A stretch of DNA of 64,000 nucleotides from Haliotis asinina (taxonomy: Eukaryota > Mollusca > Gastropoda > Lepetellida > Haliotidae). The position numbers and the translations under genes were made by a program. The notes beneath the pieces were generated by a model. That model saw only the letters and a program-made list of their open reading frames with translations, had not been told where the DNA came from and did no database searches. Below, in pieces: positions 46,456-59,895 of the stretch; position 1 is the first letter of the stretch; every line of letters begins with the position of its first letter. The stretch spans positions 28,072,001 through 28,136,000 of the forward strand of contig NC_090291.1 of the NCBI RefSeq assembly GCF_037392515.1, in the 5' to 3' direction.

Positions 46456-49400
46456 ATATCACCACATCGTCTTAAACCGGATGAAAACACTCCGATGCAA
46501 AAACCATTACTAGCATAAACATTCCCTGAAGTTTCCTAGATACAGTTCATATGTCATAAATGTAATATGCCCAATAGTGTAACATATTGTAATTCGACGT
46601 CATTTATGATCACGCAACGTTGCCTGAAATACTTAACAAATGACAGATTTCTTACACTACAATCAACGTAAAGTATTTTAAACTTTTTACTAACCTTGTT
46701 GAGTACTTGCAGACAGTTCAGCCCTCGTCGTTCTAGAAACAGTTCAACCATATTCCGACTAAAAAAACGTTCAGTAGATCACAACATACACAAGCACATG
46801 TCATTTCTAGACACAGTTCAACCGTACTCCGACTGAACAACGTGTAGAAGTTGCGGACATAAACAATCTCTTGACATTCCTAGAAATAGTTCAACCATTT
46901 CCCGATACAGTAATAGTAACATGCTGTAGTTTAATGTATACAAGAAACACCTATATTAACTGAATGTGCATTGGCATTCCTTGAAGCCAATGAACCATTT
47001 CTAATGAAGTAGTCTACAGACAGGACGCCACGTGCAGACATACTTAAAACGAGGCTCGACTGCTCTGGAATGAACATACAGAAAATAAAGAAGTCCTAAG
47101 TCATATTCATAAAATATAATACCCAGGAGCCATCTTTATCCTCTTTCCCATAGGAAATCTAGAGTGTATTGGGTTTACTTGGTCCCTGGGTCTAGATGGC
47201 TGACTAGCGAATTCCCGGTGAGGTGGAACATTGTGAAGCTGAACCTGAGAGAATCTGGATTCAGGGGGTGGGGTGGGGGGGAGTTAAAATTATACGTAGC
47301 ACGAATGTAAACGTTTAGAATATCATTGAATACCTAGCAGAACGGTTTCTTACGACCCGTTTTTTATCCGTGGGATCTGTCTAGTCTCGGGAATGAGGTA
47401 AATCTGTACAAATCCTAATGGTGATAATCAGATATGGTCATATACACATCAGCGTTAGATTTTATTCGTTTCGCGTCGGGGACTTTTAACAATACTAAAT
47501 GTACAGAGGAGGGTAACAGTTGCCGAAAAAGGTTCATTCGAAAAGTCTTCAAGAATCATACTTTTGGTTATGTGTGAACATGATATGTGAAAATGTGAAA
47601 TAACTGGACGTGAGCAAGTATTCGACAAAGGCTAATTGTTTAAGATATTGAGATAACAGTGCAAGCATATGGCTGAAGTATTTACCTTGGTCAACAGCGT
47701 GAGCAAAATGTCAGAATCGGAGTATGTGATTTTTTGTGTCACAGATCCGAAACTCATGAAGACATAAGACAATTTTTAAGCCGTTTGAAAGTATCTGATA
47801 AACTTGATACCAATATTGATTCAATATCAGATTCTTTTGGAAGTGAAACGCACTGACATTTCCCGCAGACCCTAAACAGCCCTTGTGCTGACCCTTTCTG
47901 TAGAATACGTAGTTCTTTATCATTCCTTACACTACAGCAACGACACAGGGACGCTGTGGTGCTCGTTTCTTCCTGTTCTTGTAATGACACAATATGCACT
48001 CATTCACATAAATGATGGGATGCTGCACTGTGCGACCCGAGCTCATTAGGTCATGAAGGAAGTTTTAGAGGAACACCAACTAACTCTGTTGTGCGTGTAT
48101 CCACGCGTACACCTATAATGACAGAACCAGTTCTTGAAGTTTAGACTCACGAATCGTGCAGCTGTGTTTTGTCTATACTAATGTGGTGTGACCGGCTAAG
48201 TGGACGCTAACAAGCCTAATGTCTGACATGAGGACAACATACCTGCTCTATTTATGAGACTTTTTTGATGCAGCACTTTTAGTTGAAGAGCTAAATTGTG
48301 CAAAAGAACTTAAACTGTCGTCAGTAGTTTGTTTGTGCAAGAAATTACTTTCAGCCTTTCCTGTATATCGGCTTCCCCTAAACATATAGATGTGAAAAAA
48401 GTATATTTAGTATTTAATGGTATTTAAACTAATCCTCTGTTTTTTATGGTTCTTACAAAAGTTTCCGTCACAGAGAGGTAAACACGACAGATACGATCAG
48501 TTCATGGAAACCTACCATCACGATTGTTTTGCAGCTTATATAATTTTAATGCAACAGATACATCCATTTAAACTGAAGAGGATGTCCAGGGAGACCAGAC
48601 CCTGAACCAGGGGATATCTAGACTTTAGGAAAATTGATATGATTCAGGGACTGTGAGACAGACTAAGGCCTATGTCTGACGGTGACTGAACGCAAAGTAG
48701 ACAAGGCGCGGTAAGTGGATGGTGATGATGTATAGGATACGGATGTCAGAGTTGTGCCTTGGACCTTCAGTTTGCAGTGATTTGGCACAACAGTCTGGTT
48801 AGGTTTTGATAACCTTTGGATTTTGGACCACTACTAAGTTTGTACGGTATATTATATTTTGGCGGGGAGTTTATGACAAAGACCTTTTCACGGATCATAT
48901 ATTGATGTGTTTTCGAGATTGTCTCTATTTTCAGTTTCACTATTTTGTCAAGTTTTGTTCATTCCATGTCGTGTCAGCTTGATAATGGAGGGATCCAGAT
49001 CACGGACCGATAACGTTTCGGTTCATCGGAGACAGAACTGAAGGTTCAAGCCCCAACCATTGAGTTGTGGCATTTTCAATATTCACATTTTATAAATATG
49101 TCATTTATCGATGTTGAAACATATAGTTTTTGGTATAACAGTTTCACCTGTCTGAGGTTTACTGATATGTCACACATGTACTGTATAAAACAGTTCGGGC
49201 GTGGTGTTCATGGAGCTATGGAGGTTTGAAGAACGTAGTGCCAATTTATCTTTAAAGTTTAGGTGAGATGGGTTGTCAAAGATTTCCTGTAACGAGGCTG
49301 CTTATCTTACAAACAAGTTTTTCAAACTTTCGACGGAGCGATCTTGAAATTCCTCCAAGCCGTAGAGGAATGGTTAGATATCTAAGGCAGGTAGAGGCAC

Positions 49401-50129
49401 ACTCTCGCTTCATACTTGGTTTGTGTTACGTAGAGACGACACTAGCAAAGTTAGAAGATCTGTGATATCTTGACGAGATGCTGGGAGGCAATCGTTATCA
49501 GACCCAGCCCTGAGATCATCAACAGATATTCATCTTAGAAAGTGGACATTACATAGAAGGATTAGCTAAGGACGGACGGGACAAAGAAGACAATCAGCCA
49601 TTCTGTATCGAACAAATGCCCAATATTGGTCCAGATATGGTTGGAATGATAATGTATGCATTCGATGGAGCAAGTGTGAAGTTTTTCATGTGTTAATTTG
49701 TGATGGCATATTAACGCAACAGATTCATCATTCTCAGGGGAACGTTTCCAAACGACTGATTCTACACTGGACGATGATTTGTTGTTGAGAGGTGAATGCT
49801 GCCTGCATCATCGCTACCAGATATTTATTATGGGGTTTAATAGACAACTTAATGAACAGTTTAAAGACAAGCTTTAATTTAAAAGTTAAAAGAACACCAG
49901 CCAAGTTTCGACATGTAATGTGATTGAGGAGCCATCAAAGGTCTCCTTTCCTTCATCATTATTGTTGAAGATAATCAACTTAGGTGCGCCGTATATGTTT
50001 ATTGCTAGTACTTGTCTGGAAGCTGTGTTGGCATTTGGAACATTACTGAAGTCGTGTAGAGTACTCAGTGCGCTGGCAAAGACAACCCATGTATTGATGT
50101 GAAGGCTATTCGTGAGCAGAGGCAACGAT

Positions 50130-50475
50130 GACCATGGATAAGAGTGAAGACGACCTTTGGATAAAAGTGAAGACGATCCTTGGATAAAAGTGAAGACGAC
50201 CCGTGAATAAAAGTGAGGGCGACGTGTCGATAAAGTGGAGACGAACCTTGGATAAAGTGCAGACCACCCATGTATAAAGGTGCAGATCACCCGTGGATAA
50301 AGGTGAGGACGATTTTCAGGTAGGAGTGACAAGGACCCGTTGATAAAAGTGAAGACGTAGAAGTACTTACGGCTCGAGAGTAAACGTGAATACGACCCGT
50401 GGGTAAATCTGAAAACCACCACTAGATAAATGTGAAAACGACCCTTGGATGAAGAAGCAGACGACCATAGAAGAT
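50130..50475 (-). repeat. 23-bp tandem repeat, about 14 diverged copies
   Basis: Units resemble GATAAAAGTGAAGACGACCC. They create a 241-codon minus-strand open frame (49886-50611) by periodic absence of stops; the unit is not a multiple of three and no domain is present. Confidence 0.8.
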
Positions 50476-51048
50476 TGCAGACAACATGAAAGCAGATTGT
50501 GCACACTACATGCCATGACCAACACGGATTGTGGGTAAAGTGCCTGCTCCTGAAATAAAAGCGCTTTGTTATGAAGAACACGGACATATTGTAGTTATTA
50601 ATTCCGTGCATACTGTATGTATATCTGAACTGTGGAGTATTGAACGCCCGCGGGATTCCACTTGGCGGTAGCTACTGCACGTGGAAGTAACACCACACTA
50701 GCTTTCATTATGTTGGCGGTCTTGGAAACCCCTGTAATCACAGTTTCTGCGTCTTTGTATCAAACTAAAACTGCTTTCCGGAAAGTACCCTAAAAGTGTC
50801 CTAGCTTCCGGACTGAAATCTCAGATTGTGCCTTGGAAAATATACATTTGAGTTGATACCTGTGTTGGAACGTGCTGTTTACGAATATACCATAAATGTC
50901 TGTATCCCAAGACAAATAGTTCAAGTCTTAATACGCCGTTCCCAAATACACCACTGGTTTAAATAGAGTGTGCTCAAGACTACGTCAGTCGTACTTTGTA
51001 GATCATCTGAAGAGGAATGTATCCTATTTAGCGTCATCTTCTTGATCC

Positions 51049-51201
51049 ATGATGGCGGTAGAGAAAGACGGGAGAAGGGAGAGTCTGAGGCGGGTGTCCG
51101 GCTGGTCAGCGTCCATTGTCTTCATGGCCATGGAGGTGAATATCATGCTGGACCTGGCGGAGATGCTGTCCCTCCGGGACTCCCTCAACAAACCCAAGAA
51201 G
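51049..51201 (+). CDS. Possible first coding exon of an unrecognised gene
   Basis: Starts MMAVEKDGRRESLRRVSG and continues through an amphipathic stretch (ASIVFMAMEVNIMLDLAEML) to NKPKK, 51 codons, then a strong donor GTAAGG at 51202. GC content rises sharply over the exon against AT-rich flanks. The second ATG (51052) sits in a good context (GATGGCGG). I do not recognise the family, and no following exon could be identified in the remaining 12.8 kb, which could be a long intron. A competing frame (50970-51257) is less protein-like. It is a candidate only. Confidence 0.4.
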
Positions 51202-53199
51202 GTAAGGACAGCTGGTCCTGGGTGGCTGGACAATACCATATGCAAATTTTCCAGTAATTTGTTAGGTGAGTGAGTGAGTTAATATTTATCGTCACATCGG
51301 CAATATTGGAATAATGAGAAATAATTATAGAATGAATATTTGTTAGGTAGCAATGTTATGTAGGATTGAATTTCAAATTCTCTTAAGATACTACAATATT
51401 TTAGTTGACGTGGAATGAAACTAGTCAGTCTTATTCAAATCAAGAAGAGGAAAGCCATCATGCAATGTAGTGTGAATTAAAGCAGGCTTTGAACGTCTGG
51501 TGTCATATATAAGGTCAAGGTGACAAAAGGTCAAGGTCACAGAGGGAAGTGTAAATCTTTGCGACAGTGACAGCATGGCTGACGTAACCCATAACATATT
51601 ATATTTTCACATTTATTTCCTTACTGGTACGTCCATTTTTATGTTGTTTAACGAATCTGAGACTTAAAAGTACATTATAAACTTAACAGCAGTACAAAGG
51701 TGCATTAATGTGTTGGGATGATTCGTGTCACACAAACTGTGTATGGAAGCCTGATATTAAACGAGAACGGCTAAACGCAGTAGCTTAAATGTCCTGGTCC
51801 AGTTCGCCATAGCCTCGTTTTGAGCCAGATTCGAACGCTAAAACTAGCTGTCCAAGGAAATGGCTCACACGAGCTCGAGACTTTCTATGCGGTTTAGCGC
51901 TAGATATCATGGAACCACCTCTACAACGACATGGCAGGGACGAATGGGCTATTGGGTATGGGTATGTATCTTGCCCCTACAGTGACATATTACACTGGAT
52001 AGACGTGGATCATATGTAGCAATGTAAATGCTTTTTCCTGGTGTTCTTAAAGTCTCTTCAGATAGTGGAAGACCCAAACTCAGGTGCTATAACTACGCCC
52101 AGACATGATTTAACCAGAGTGATACTTCTATACAAACGTCCTGTTGGACTGACACATTGTTGGTAAAAGGTCATGGTGGTATTAAACTGCAATTCCACGA
52201 CGTGAATAAAACATCGATACTCATACACTATGTTCAATGTAAATGTAACCGAGAGATATCCTCTTAGCATCTGGAGCAGGTGTGATGAAGAGTGTTGTTC
52301 ACTCTTATTTTGGACGCCTGTTGTCAGCATGTAACATGTGATCTTTCTCTTGTCCCTTGAATCAAACTGATTTATTGTTTTACTTACAAATATGACCATG
52401 TTTTGTGTTTCTCCTGATATTTCTTGCTTTTCGACTGTTTAAACACGCCTCTTCGGTTGCAGTGTACCATGTAACACCAAAATGTCTCGAGCAGTAAGTG
52501 TGTTAAAAGACATGGAACGACACAACTATCTTTGTACCAAACCCCAAACGTTAATTCTTTGACCATGTAGTCGTTCTCGGGTAAACCCTCACGCACCTCC
52601 CCCTGGGAGGCCCTTGTTTTGTACTATATCGTTTACACTTGCACCCCGTCGCATACACCCATTGGCCCACGTATCTTAATTCAACGATATGGCTTGAACA
52701 CAGAGATTTCATGAACGTTAAGAATGGTTGAGTCTCGGGTGTTTTTATTTGTTAATCAGGGCTATCTTTGGTGGCATCGTTGTCTATGACGTCATTGAAA
52801 TTGTTATCGTTCTGTTTGTTGGGGAAAAGGAATATGGACTGGGTGAGGCTTTTCTAACTGAATTTATTATTGTGATCGTATCTCATTTTAAAGGAGACAG
52901 TATGATATATGTAATTTATGTAAGAGATTATTTCAATATTTCATTTTGAAATCTTAACTTTCTTGTCGACCAAAGAGGAATTTAATTTGAAAAGACGCCA
53001 GATGATATTGGCTCGTTGCGATTCCAAATATGTTCAGGAGCTATTTGCTGACCTTGAAACTAGAACCCCGCTAACATGGAAACTCCCTTTTCCGGACGAT
53101 TACTGTTATGAGTAAAACGCGCTGTCTTTTTCACAGTGACTTTGTATCTGTGGGAGTAAACGCCTTTTAACTCTACTATAACTTCTTGTTTGAATGCTG

Positions 53200-53345
53200 G
53201 TTAACGTCGCACTCGGTATTATGTTATCTGTATGACGTCAGTCTGTAAATAATCGAGTCTGGACACGACGATCCAGTGATCAATATCGTGAGCACTGATC
53301 TAAGCAATTGGGATACCAAAACATATGTCATTCAAAACTATGGAA
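53200..53345 (-). mobile_element. SINE-A fragment
   Basis: Tail and middle parts (CGTCGCACTCGG, CTGTAAATAATCGAGTCTGG, GATCCAGTGATCAATATCG) are present. The head is missing. Confidence 0.7.
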
Positions 53346-53462
53346 AGGATTAGGTGGCTGAATGTGTAAAACGTGGCTGCGATTGATTCAGAGTTGTTTA
53401 TAGGCGTGTTCGATGTCAGCTTGGCTTAAATATTTCTGGTTAGTGTCCTTATCCTTTTAGGA

Positions 53463-53624
53463 GATAAACACAATGTGTTGGCCAATTTCTGGGTGTTATT
53501 GAGTATTTGAAGCACGGCAATATTTCATTTGAAACCTCCGTCTGAAGCCGTCGGTTCCAAATGAAATTTCAGTGCTTCAAATACTCAATAACACCCAGTA
53601 ATTGGCCAACACATGGTGTTTATC
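53463..53624. mobile_element. 162-bp foldback element
   Basis: Arms of about 72 bp (53463-53535 and 53553-53624) are complementary with only a few mismatches around a 17-base loop; GGGTGTTATTGAGTATTTGA is in both. No coding capacity and no certain target duplication. Confidence 0.8.
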
Positions 53625-54109
53625 GACATTGTAAACAAAAAAGTAAACCAAAGGGTTTTACTGTCTGCACACGTTTACATCGAGTACGACTATTGCAGTG
53701 TCATCAGCTGGCCGTTTTAGCTGGTTGCGCCTGGAGCTGCTCATTTATCACGTCATTCTTACTTCACGTCACAATATGATTTCAATGACGTCACCACTGC
53801 GGATGGCACAACAAAACAATTGTTTGCGATGTTTCTACACCTCGATTCGTAGTGAATAGTCTGGCAGTTTCCGGGAATCGAATATCATTTGATCATGTTT
53901 TGCAACCAATCAGATTACAGAACATAGTTACTTTTGGTTTACAACACTGATTTCAGCGGTTACATCAGAGTTCAGTGTATGATACACAGAGACTTTTAGC
54001 TATTTTCTGTTCATGGCATATGTAAACGTGACAGTTACTGGTACTTACTATCCATGTTGTCGTCCAGGGGTTGTCAAACTTTAGCTCACCAAACTGATGC
54101 GTTACTTGA

Positions 54110-54182
54110 TTCCCATGTGTGGAATCGAACCCCAGCCTTTGACTAACGAACGCTTCAACCACTAGCCTACCGTACCTCTCTC
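54110..54182 (-). mobile_element. tRNA-derived SINE head fragment
   Basis: On the minus strand GGTAGGCTAGTGGTTGAAGC (A-box region) and GGGGTTCGATTCC (B box) are spaced as in SINE-B. No cloverleaf and no CCA-ready end, so not a tRNA gene. Confidence 0.6.
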
Positions 54183-55594
54183 AACGTTTTCAAGAAAGCA
54201 GCACATCAATGTGTGATTTGATGCTCTATAACTCACTGTAACTGTTTCTGTTTTTACCTTTGAGTTCAGCACTGCAAACCAAGAATGGAATAACTCATCT
54301 ACGAAAAAAACACAACCCGCAATGGCATGCTTCCACTTTGTTGACTTGATGGAGGAGCATTACTAAACTGCATATCGGAATGTAGACAACTTGAATTACT
54401 CGTCCACATTTACCTTAACGAAATAATCTAATGAACACTTCTTTAAACGTGTTAGACGATGGATGCAGTTATACACAAAGGAAACATGGGCTGTTTTACA
54501 TTAAGACTGAAGCGGAGTCTTCATTCTTTACACATCTCAGCAACGTTAACGTACTTCAGATTACTAGAAAACACAAACAGTGTGGGAAAATAATCCCCCA
54601 GTGCATGAACTGTCTATATGATGATTACATAATATTAGCGATATCGTTTAAACATCATGTCTACTTACTACTAAGATAGATGAAATACATTTCATTGGTT
54701 ATATGGTTTACTCACCCTGTTGGTTAACCCGACCAGAAGGTGGATGTTGTTTAGTGTATATATCTTAGCAAACAACAGATACTGTTGGAATCATTTGGGC
54801 AACAGAAGAACTCAGACAGACGAGGCTAGGTCAGATCAAAGAAAAGTTGCACTAAACATGTTTGTTTAAGATACTTCAGACCTGTTATCAAAGCGGATTG
54901 GGAAATATTTAGTAGCAAATCATTTTGGGAGGTACTTGAGACCCGTTATCATTCCAGGTGGGAAGATGTAAAACATCAATGTTTATTTTGGAGATGTAGA
55001 TTGGAGCCTTCCATGTCAGTGGTCTAATAACACAACAGGGCACTTCCTTGCATTCACATTTGCTGTGAATATATTCATGGTATTTGCTTTCCTTCTGGAT
55101 GTGTGGGCGTTTGAAACACACAAACTGACGGGCATAAGAAAGCATTAGCTCATCTTTTCATCGCGGCTTAAAACGGACCAACAAGAAATGGTTATTCGAT
55201 AGTGATGTATTTGACAACGGCTTCCTATCGGTGGGAATTTCACATCAGGTGTCTTGCACATGACGCCTCACAAAACATGGCGGCGCACATTTAACCTTTT
55301 TTTCAGGTGTACCCTCGACAGCTCTCACTTTCGCCTCATTCAACATAGATTACTATCTACTATTAAGCGACACTAACCTAATGGGGAGAATTTTAAGGGG
55401 AGCTGAAAAGCTTATCCATTTTCTACTCTCGTGATAAATTGCAAGAGAATTCTCTACAACAGTTCACAACTTATGTGACGACCTTGTTGGTTTTGTCATT
55501 ATAAAGGTTTAGAGCCGTTGACAACATTGTCAGTTTCCCCATGCAACGCTAATCTCATTAGTTGTTCCTTGAAATTTCGATGACCGTTTCCATT

Positions 55595-55860
55595 TGTCCT
55601 TCCGTAAATCGACCGTAATAAACACATCAACTATTCCTGACAACCTTTCTGTGAGTCTACACCTCTTCCAGCTGTTCCTGGCAACTTTTCTGTCAAACGA
55701 TAACCGTTCAAGATGTTCCTGACAACCTTTCTGTGAGCCTGCAATTCTTACCGATGTTTCTGACAACCTTTCTGTGAGCAAACAACTCTACCAGATGTTC
55801 CTGCCAACCTGTCTGAAGTGACAATCGCTCCAAATATACCTAAGATCATATCCGTAAGGC
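55595..55860 (+). repeat. 41-bp tandem repeat, about six diverged copies
   Basis: TTCCTGACAACCTTTCTGTG recurs at 41-bp multiples (55636, 55718, 55759). Outer units are degenerate. Confidence 0.75.
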
Positions 55861-58800
55861 GATAACCGATCCATATGTTCCTGAAAACTACTCCCTTTCA
55901 AATGTTCATTTCTTTGAGAGAACAACCACGCCGAATATTTATACGACCCTTCCTAGAGGCTACAATTCTACCATGTGTTAAACACAACCATTCTGGCAAC
56001 CAACAGGTGTCCGTTTTTTCCATATTGGGGTCCAACAAAGATAGCAGATCTTGCACACGTTTGAGTCCTCATCACTCTCCTCCAGCTCGTCTGTAAGTAT
56101 TTCAGGGCAAGTAGGTTTTCTGGGTCACTAAGTCAGTCAGTCATCATTTCTGACGGTGTATGACGCTACCGTGTTACAAAGTTTCATTTCATACTGGACA
56201 GATGCTGACAGATCTGATGTAGGAAAATCCCCTATCATTTGATGCAGAACCGTTCTTGTATCAATGTTATCTGCTCCACGAACAACCGTCATCTCAGCAC
56301 CAGAGATAACGGTTGCATTTGGTATTTTTTTTTCAAGGGCGTTCTCTCCTCTTCATCAAAAGCACACTGTAGCATTACAAACATTTACTGAGTTCAGGTT
56401 AATAAACTGTAAATGATAACCCAAACTATTTAGCAGATTCAAACTGGAACTCTCTCCAACGTGCTACATCTCAGTGCATGTGCGTCCCTGTCTGCCTGCA
56501 TCGCTCTCTTTCCCTGTTCGTCTCTCTGCCTCTCGCCATACTCTCTCTGTTTGTGGACAGGCTTTAAATCATATTATCTGTTGTTTCAGTCACGATACGC
56601 TTAAAACAATTGCCGATGTGACTATAGATTTTAACTCACTCACTCCCTATCTCCCTAGTTTATGTCGATCGGAATGATATTTCAAATAAATGATATCTAA
56701 TTACTATTCGTCACATTATTTATGCATTTCCACTGGTTATGTATTCCTAAGTCTTTCGTTGCTGGTTGGTTATCCCCGGGTCACTGGTGCGGACATATCA
56801 TAATAGGCCAACAATGGATTCGAACCCATCACATACTGACATTACTGACATTTATTACTTTATATCACTCATCAACGACAGCCAAATGGTACATATAGCC
56901 TCGGTAGTATATATACATCCGAGACGAGCAGACAATCCCCGAAATGCAACCATGTATCAGTTTAAGAAGATTCACAATTAAAACTGTCTCGTAACTGAGA
57001 AACTAGGCGAATGCCTTATGAAATAGGACCTCCCGTATCTGTTAAGTACACTGACTATATCTGTTCCACCACGGCAGTCCACGAATTCACCGTCTCCAAA
57101 AGAAAACGCCAGTCCGTGAACGAGTAGCCTGTCTGGAGGAGAGACGGTTGTCATCAGTCAAGTTTCTTTCATTTCACAATAAGCGCCGCACGGTTATTTA
57201 TGGAAGAGAGACTTATTAGAACGTGAAACATATGTGACAGACTGTTGCACATAATCGTAACATCTTAGGTCCGATTTCTGTGTTTTCTTATATGAGTTTC
57301 CTCTGCGTGATGGAACTTGTTAATGCCAGAATTATTTTATCAAAGTCTGACAGATTTGGCGCTACCATTAAGGTCCGGGAGATTAGATAACGAGCATATT
57401 GCTCCTTGTAAAAGTCCAAATGTTCTTTAATAATGCTCTTTCATAGTGATGGCATCATTTGGTGAACCAATTTGTCAGTGCAGATGCACTAAGAATCTCC
57501 AATAGAAACGATGCAATATGTGACATATGTTTTATTATGTCTGTTTGCAGAAAACTTCAGAATCAAAATGCAATTGTTTGTAATGTTAATATACGAGAAA
57601 TAGAAAGATTTAGGAGAGAAAGAACGCGAAATCTGAAACAGGGGAAATAATGGTGCCATCTCTGGGATTGTATTTCAAAGAATCTTTGCTCGCGTAGCTT
57701 GGAAGAATATTTCTATTTCAGTGTGAAACATCAGCTTAATGAATAAAGAAAGTCCACATTACATATGGCTTATGGATGATGGTTTTATGCTGATTTGAAC
57801 AACAGATTTCAATTGTATTACAACATACTATATTAAGGTCTGAAGAAAATCTATATAATGCAGGTATTGGACAAATATCTAAAACACAGTGGTTACGGTT
57901 CTTATAATATATATATATTACTTAGAACGTTGGATTCGAACGCGCCATTATAGAATTAGTGGTGTGTGGTCTTGTGAACAGGACCTACTAAGCAGCGTTT
58001 GTCTCGGGGAGTCCTTGGAGTTTCTAAGACTTCAGGTGTCTTCCCCTCACCGAAGCATACTTGAAAACATGTGATCTCAGCCTAAGCAAGTAAATGGGTA
58101 CCCGGGGGGATAAGTCATGGCTGTCAACCTTTAAACTCCCCACAGACAGCATGGCTTCACCATTGTGACTTGGCGCTTTGAGCATGCACCAGGCTACAGG
58201 AGCTCTAGAAATGTCCATTATATTTGTTCATTATAATTGTTCACATCATAAATGTTGAGCACGCATCAGGCTGCAGGAGCTCTATAAATGTCTGTTATAT
58301 TTGTTTATTATAAGTGTGCACTATTAATTCTGTCTCGCATTAGTGAGGCAACTTTTCACCGTGAACACCAGTGTTTTGACGACTGGAAGTCAAATGCTTC
58401 CGAATCCAAAAGTTGTCCATTGGGGGAATTAATTTTTTTTAATAAGAAGCAGGTGTAAAACGGGTCACAGTATAAACTATGGCTATTCCGCCGGCACAAA
58501 ATGCTCTTTGACTTCTGCTTCCTGACGCGTGGACATTGTGCCATTACTTCACAAAGGCTTTCCCTAACCAGCACCTGACGCTAACGCCGTGACGTCATTG
58601 GCAATATTAAACAATGTAATCTGGACCTTTGCGCCTTCCGGGAACAACAATGTCAAATGTTAAGGGACTAAATACAAATAAACCCTGCCCCACAGGAACT
58701 TTAGAAATACTAACGTTTGGATAGAAAATCTCTCGGCTGCATAAACAGGTCATTAATTGCCATACAACAGCAATGGATCGATAATGCAGTTTGACAACAC

Positions 58801-58915
58801 TCTAGCATGTTCCCATTAGACAAATTTTACCATTTCAGTCGATCAAATTTATTTATTGGTTCATACTTCGAGAATATGAAAACATTTGGGGATGTTTATA
58901 GATTTAGAAACACGG

Positions 58916-58918
<3 letters not shown>

Positions 58919-58947
<29 letters not shown>
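58919..58947 (+). repeat. (GA)n microsatellite
   Basis: About 14 uninterrupted GA units. Confidence 0.9.
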
Positions 58948-58950
<3 letters not shown>

Positions 58951-59744
58951 CATAATCAATCAACGTTTGAATGGGCAGTGTTCTTGCATGAGAGTGTTGT
59001 TGAAACGTCTCGCACCCTTCACATGGCAAATGCTGGAGGCACCAAAATAATCTCTCCCATTGCTCAAATGAAATCTAGCATACAGAAGAGTTTACAAACA
59101 CGTTTCCATACAAACAAACAGGAAACACGACCCTCTTGATCTTATGATGTTCTAAAACGGTAGCTGTATAAATAACAGTTCCTACGATAAAAGCAGAGCA
59201 ACCACCTCATATCTGAACATTGGGAATAATGTAGCCGGTCATTGCGCCCGGCAAACAGTTGCAATCACTGGTAGACTTGTACCAGATAGAAGTAGGAGTG
59301 CAGTGTTCATCAATATAAACCCTAACGAGGTTTGATTGAAGGACAGGTGTAACGATCAAACAAGATGATGATGATGACATTGTTTGATGCCTTCACCTGA
59401 TGATGAGGCATTAGGTAGACTTGTGTGTATATCAAGCTAACATCAATAATACTTCGTGTTGTGGTCAGAGAGGTTTATGCTCAGAAACTTTGACACAGAA
59501 ACCTTGAATCGAACCTTTTGGCGCAGAAACTTGAATTAGGCTGACACTTTGGTATTTGAAAAAGGTGCGTCCTTACTCCATTCTCACTCGTTGTTGGATC
59601 CTTGTCAAATCATCAGTATCTAGTTTCATCAGTATTTATCCTTGGACCAATATGCAATTTGCTATACATGTTGCCACATCAAGCATGTTTTCATTCAGAA
59701 ACAAAACGTTTGGTCTACTATCAAGAATATTTACCATAACAACT

Positions 59745-59895
59745 ATGAGATAATATCAATAACATCAACTACTAAGTGATATCAATAACATCAACTAAGA
59801 ACTATAAACAGTAATATCAACTATTTACTATAAACAATAACATTAACCCGATACTATGACCAGTAACACCAGTCCCGTACTGTCGTCAATGTTAT
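59745..59895 (+). repeat. Degenerate AT-rich tandem repeat
   Basis: Recurring ATCAATAACATCAACTA and ACTATAAACAGTAATATC words with irregular spacing. Confidence 0.5.

Larger units (their letters stand above)
40536..51048. other. 10.5-kb gene-poor interval
   Basis: No exon with family recognition or convincing splice structure. Contents: compound microsatellite (40884-40981), dispersed repeat (41340-41485 and 48575-48690), 22-bp triplicate (44647-44712), SINE-A pair (45655-45957), 37-bp tandem repeat (46265-46455), and 23-bp tandem repeat (50130-50475). The remaining stretches show nothing I can assign. Confidence 0.5.

Noticed and set aside
49886..50611. 241-codon minus-strand open frame
   Set aside because: Explained by a 23-bp tandem repeat lacking stops in one phase; no domain, start context or splice signals.
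50970..51257. 95-codon frame overlapping the candidate exon at 51049
   Set aside because: Composition (Gly/His/Glu runs) is less protein-like and it reads across the strong donor at 51202; the 51049 frame is preferred.
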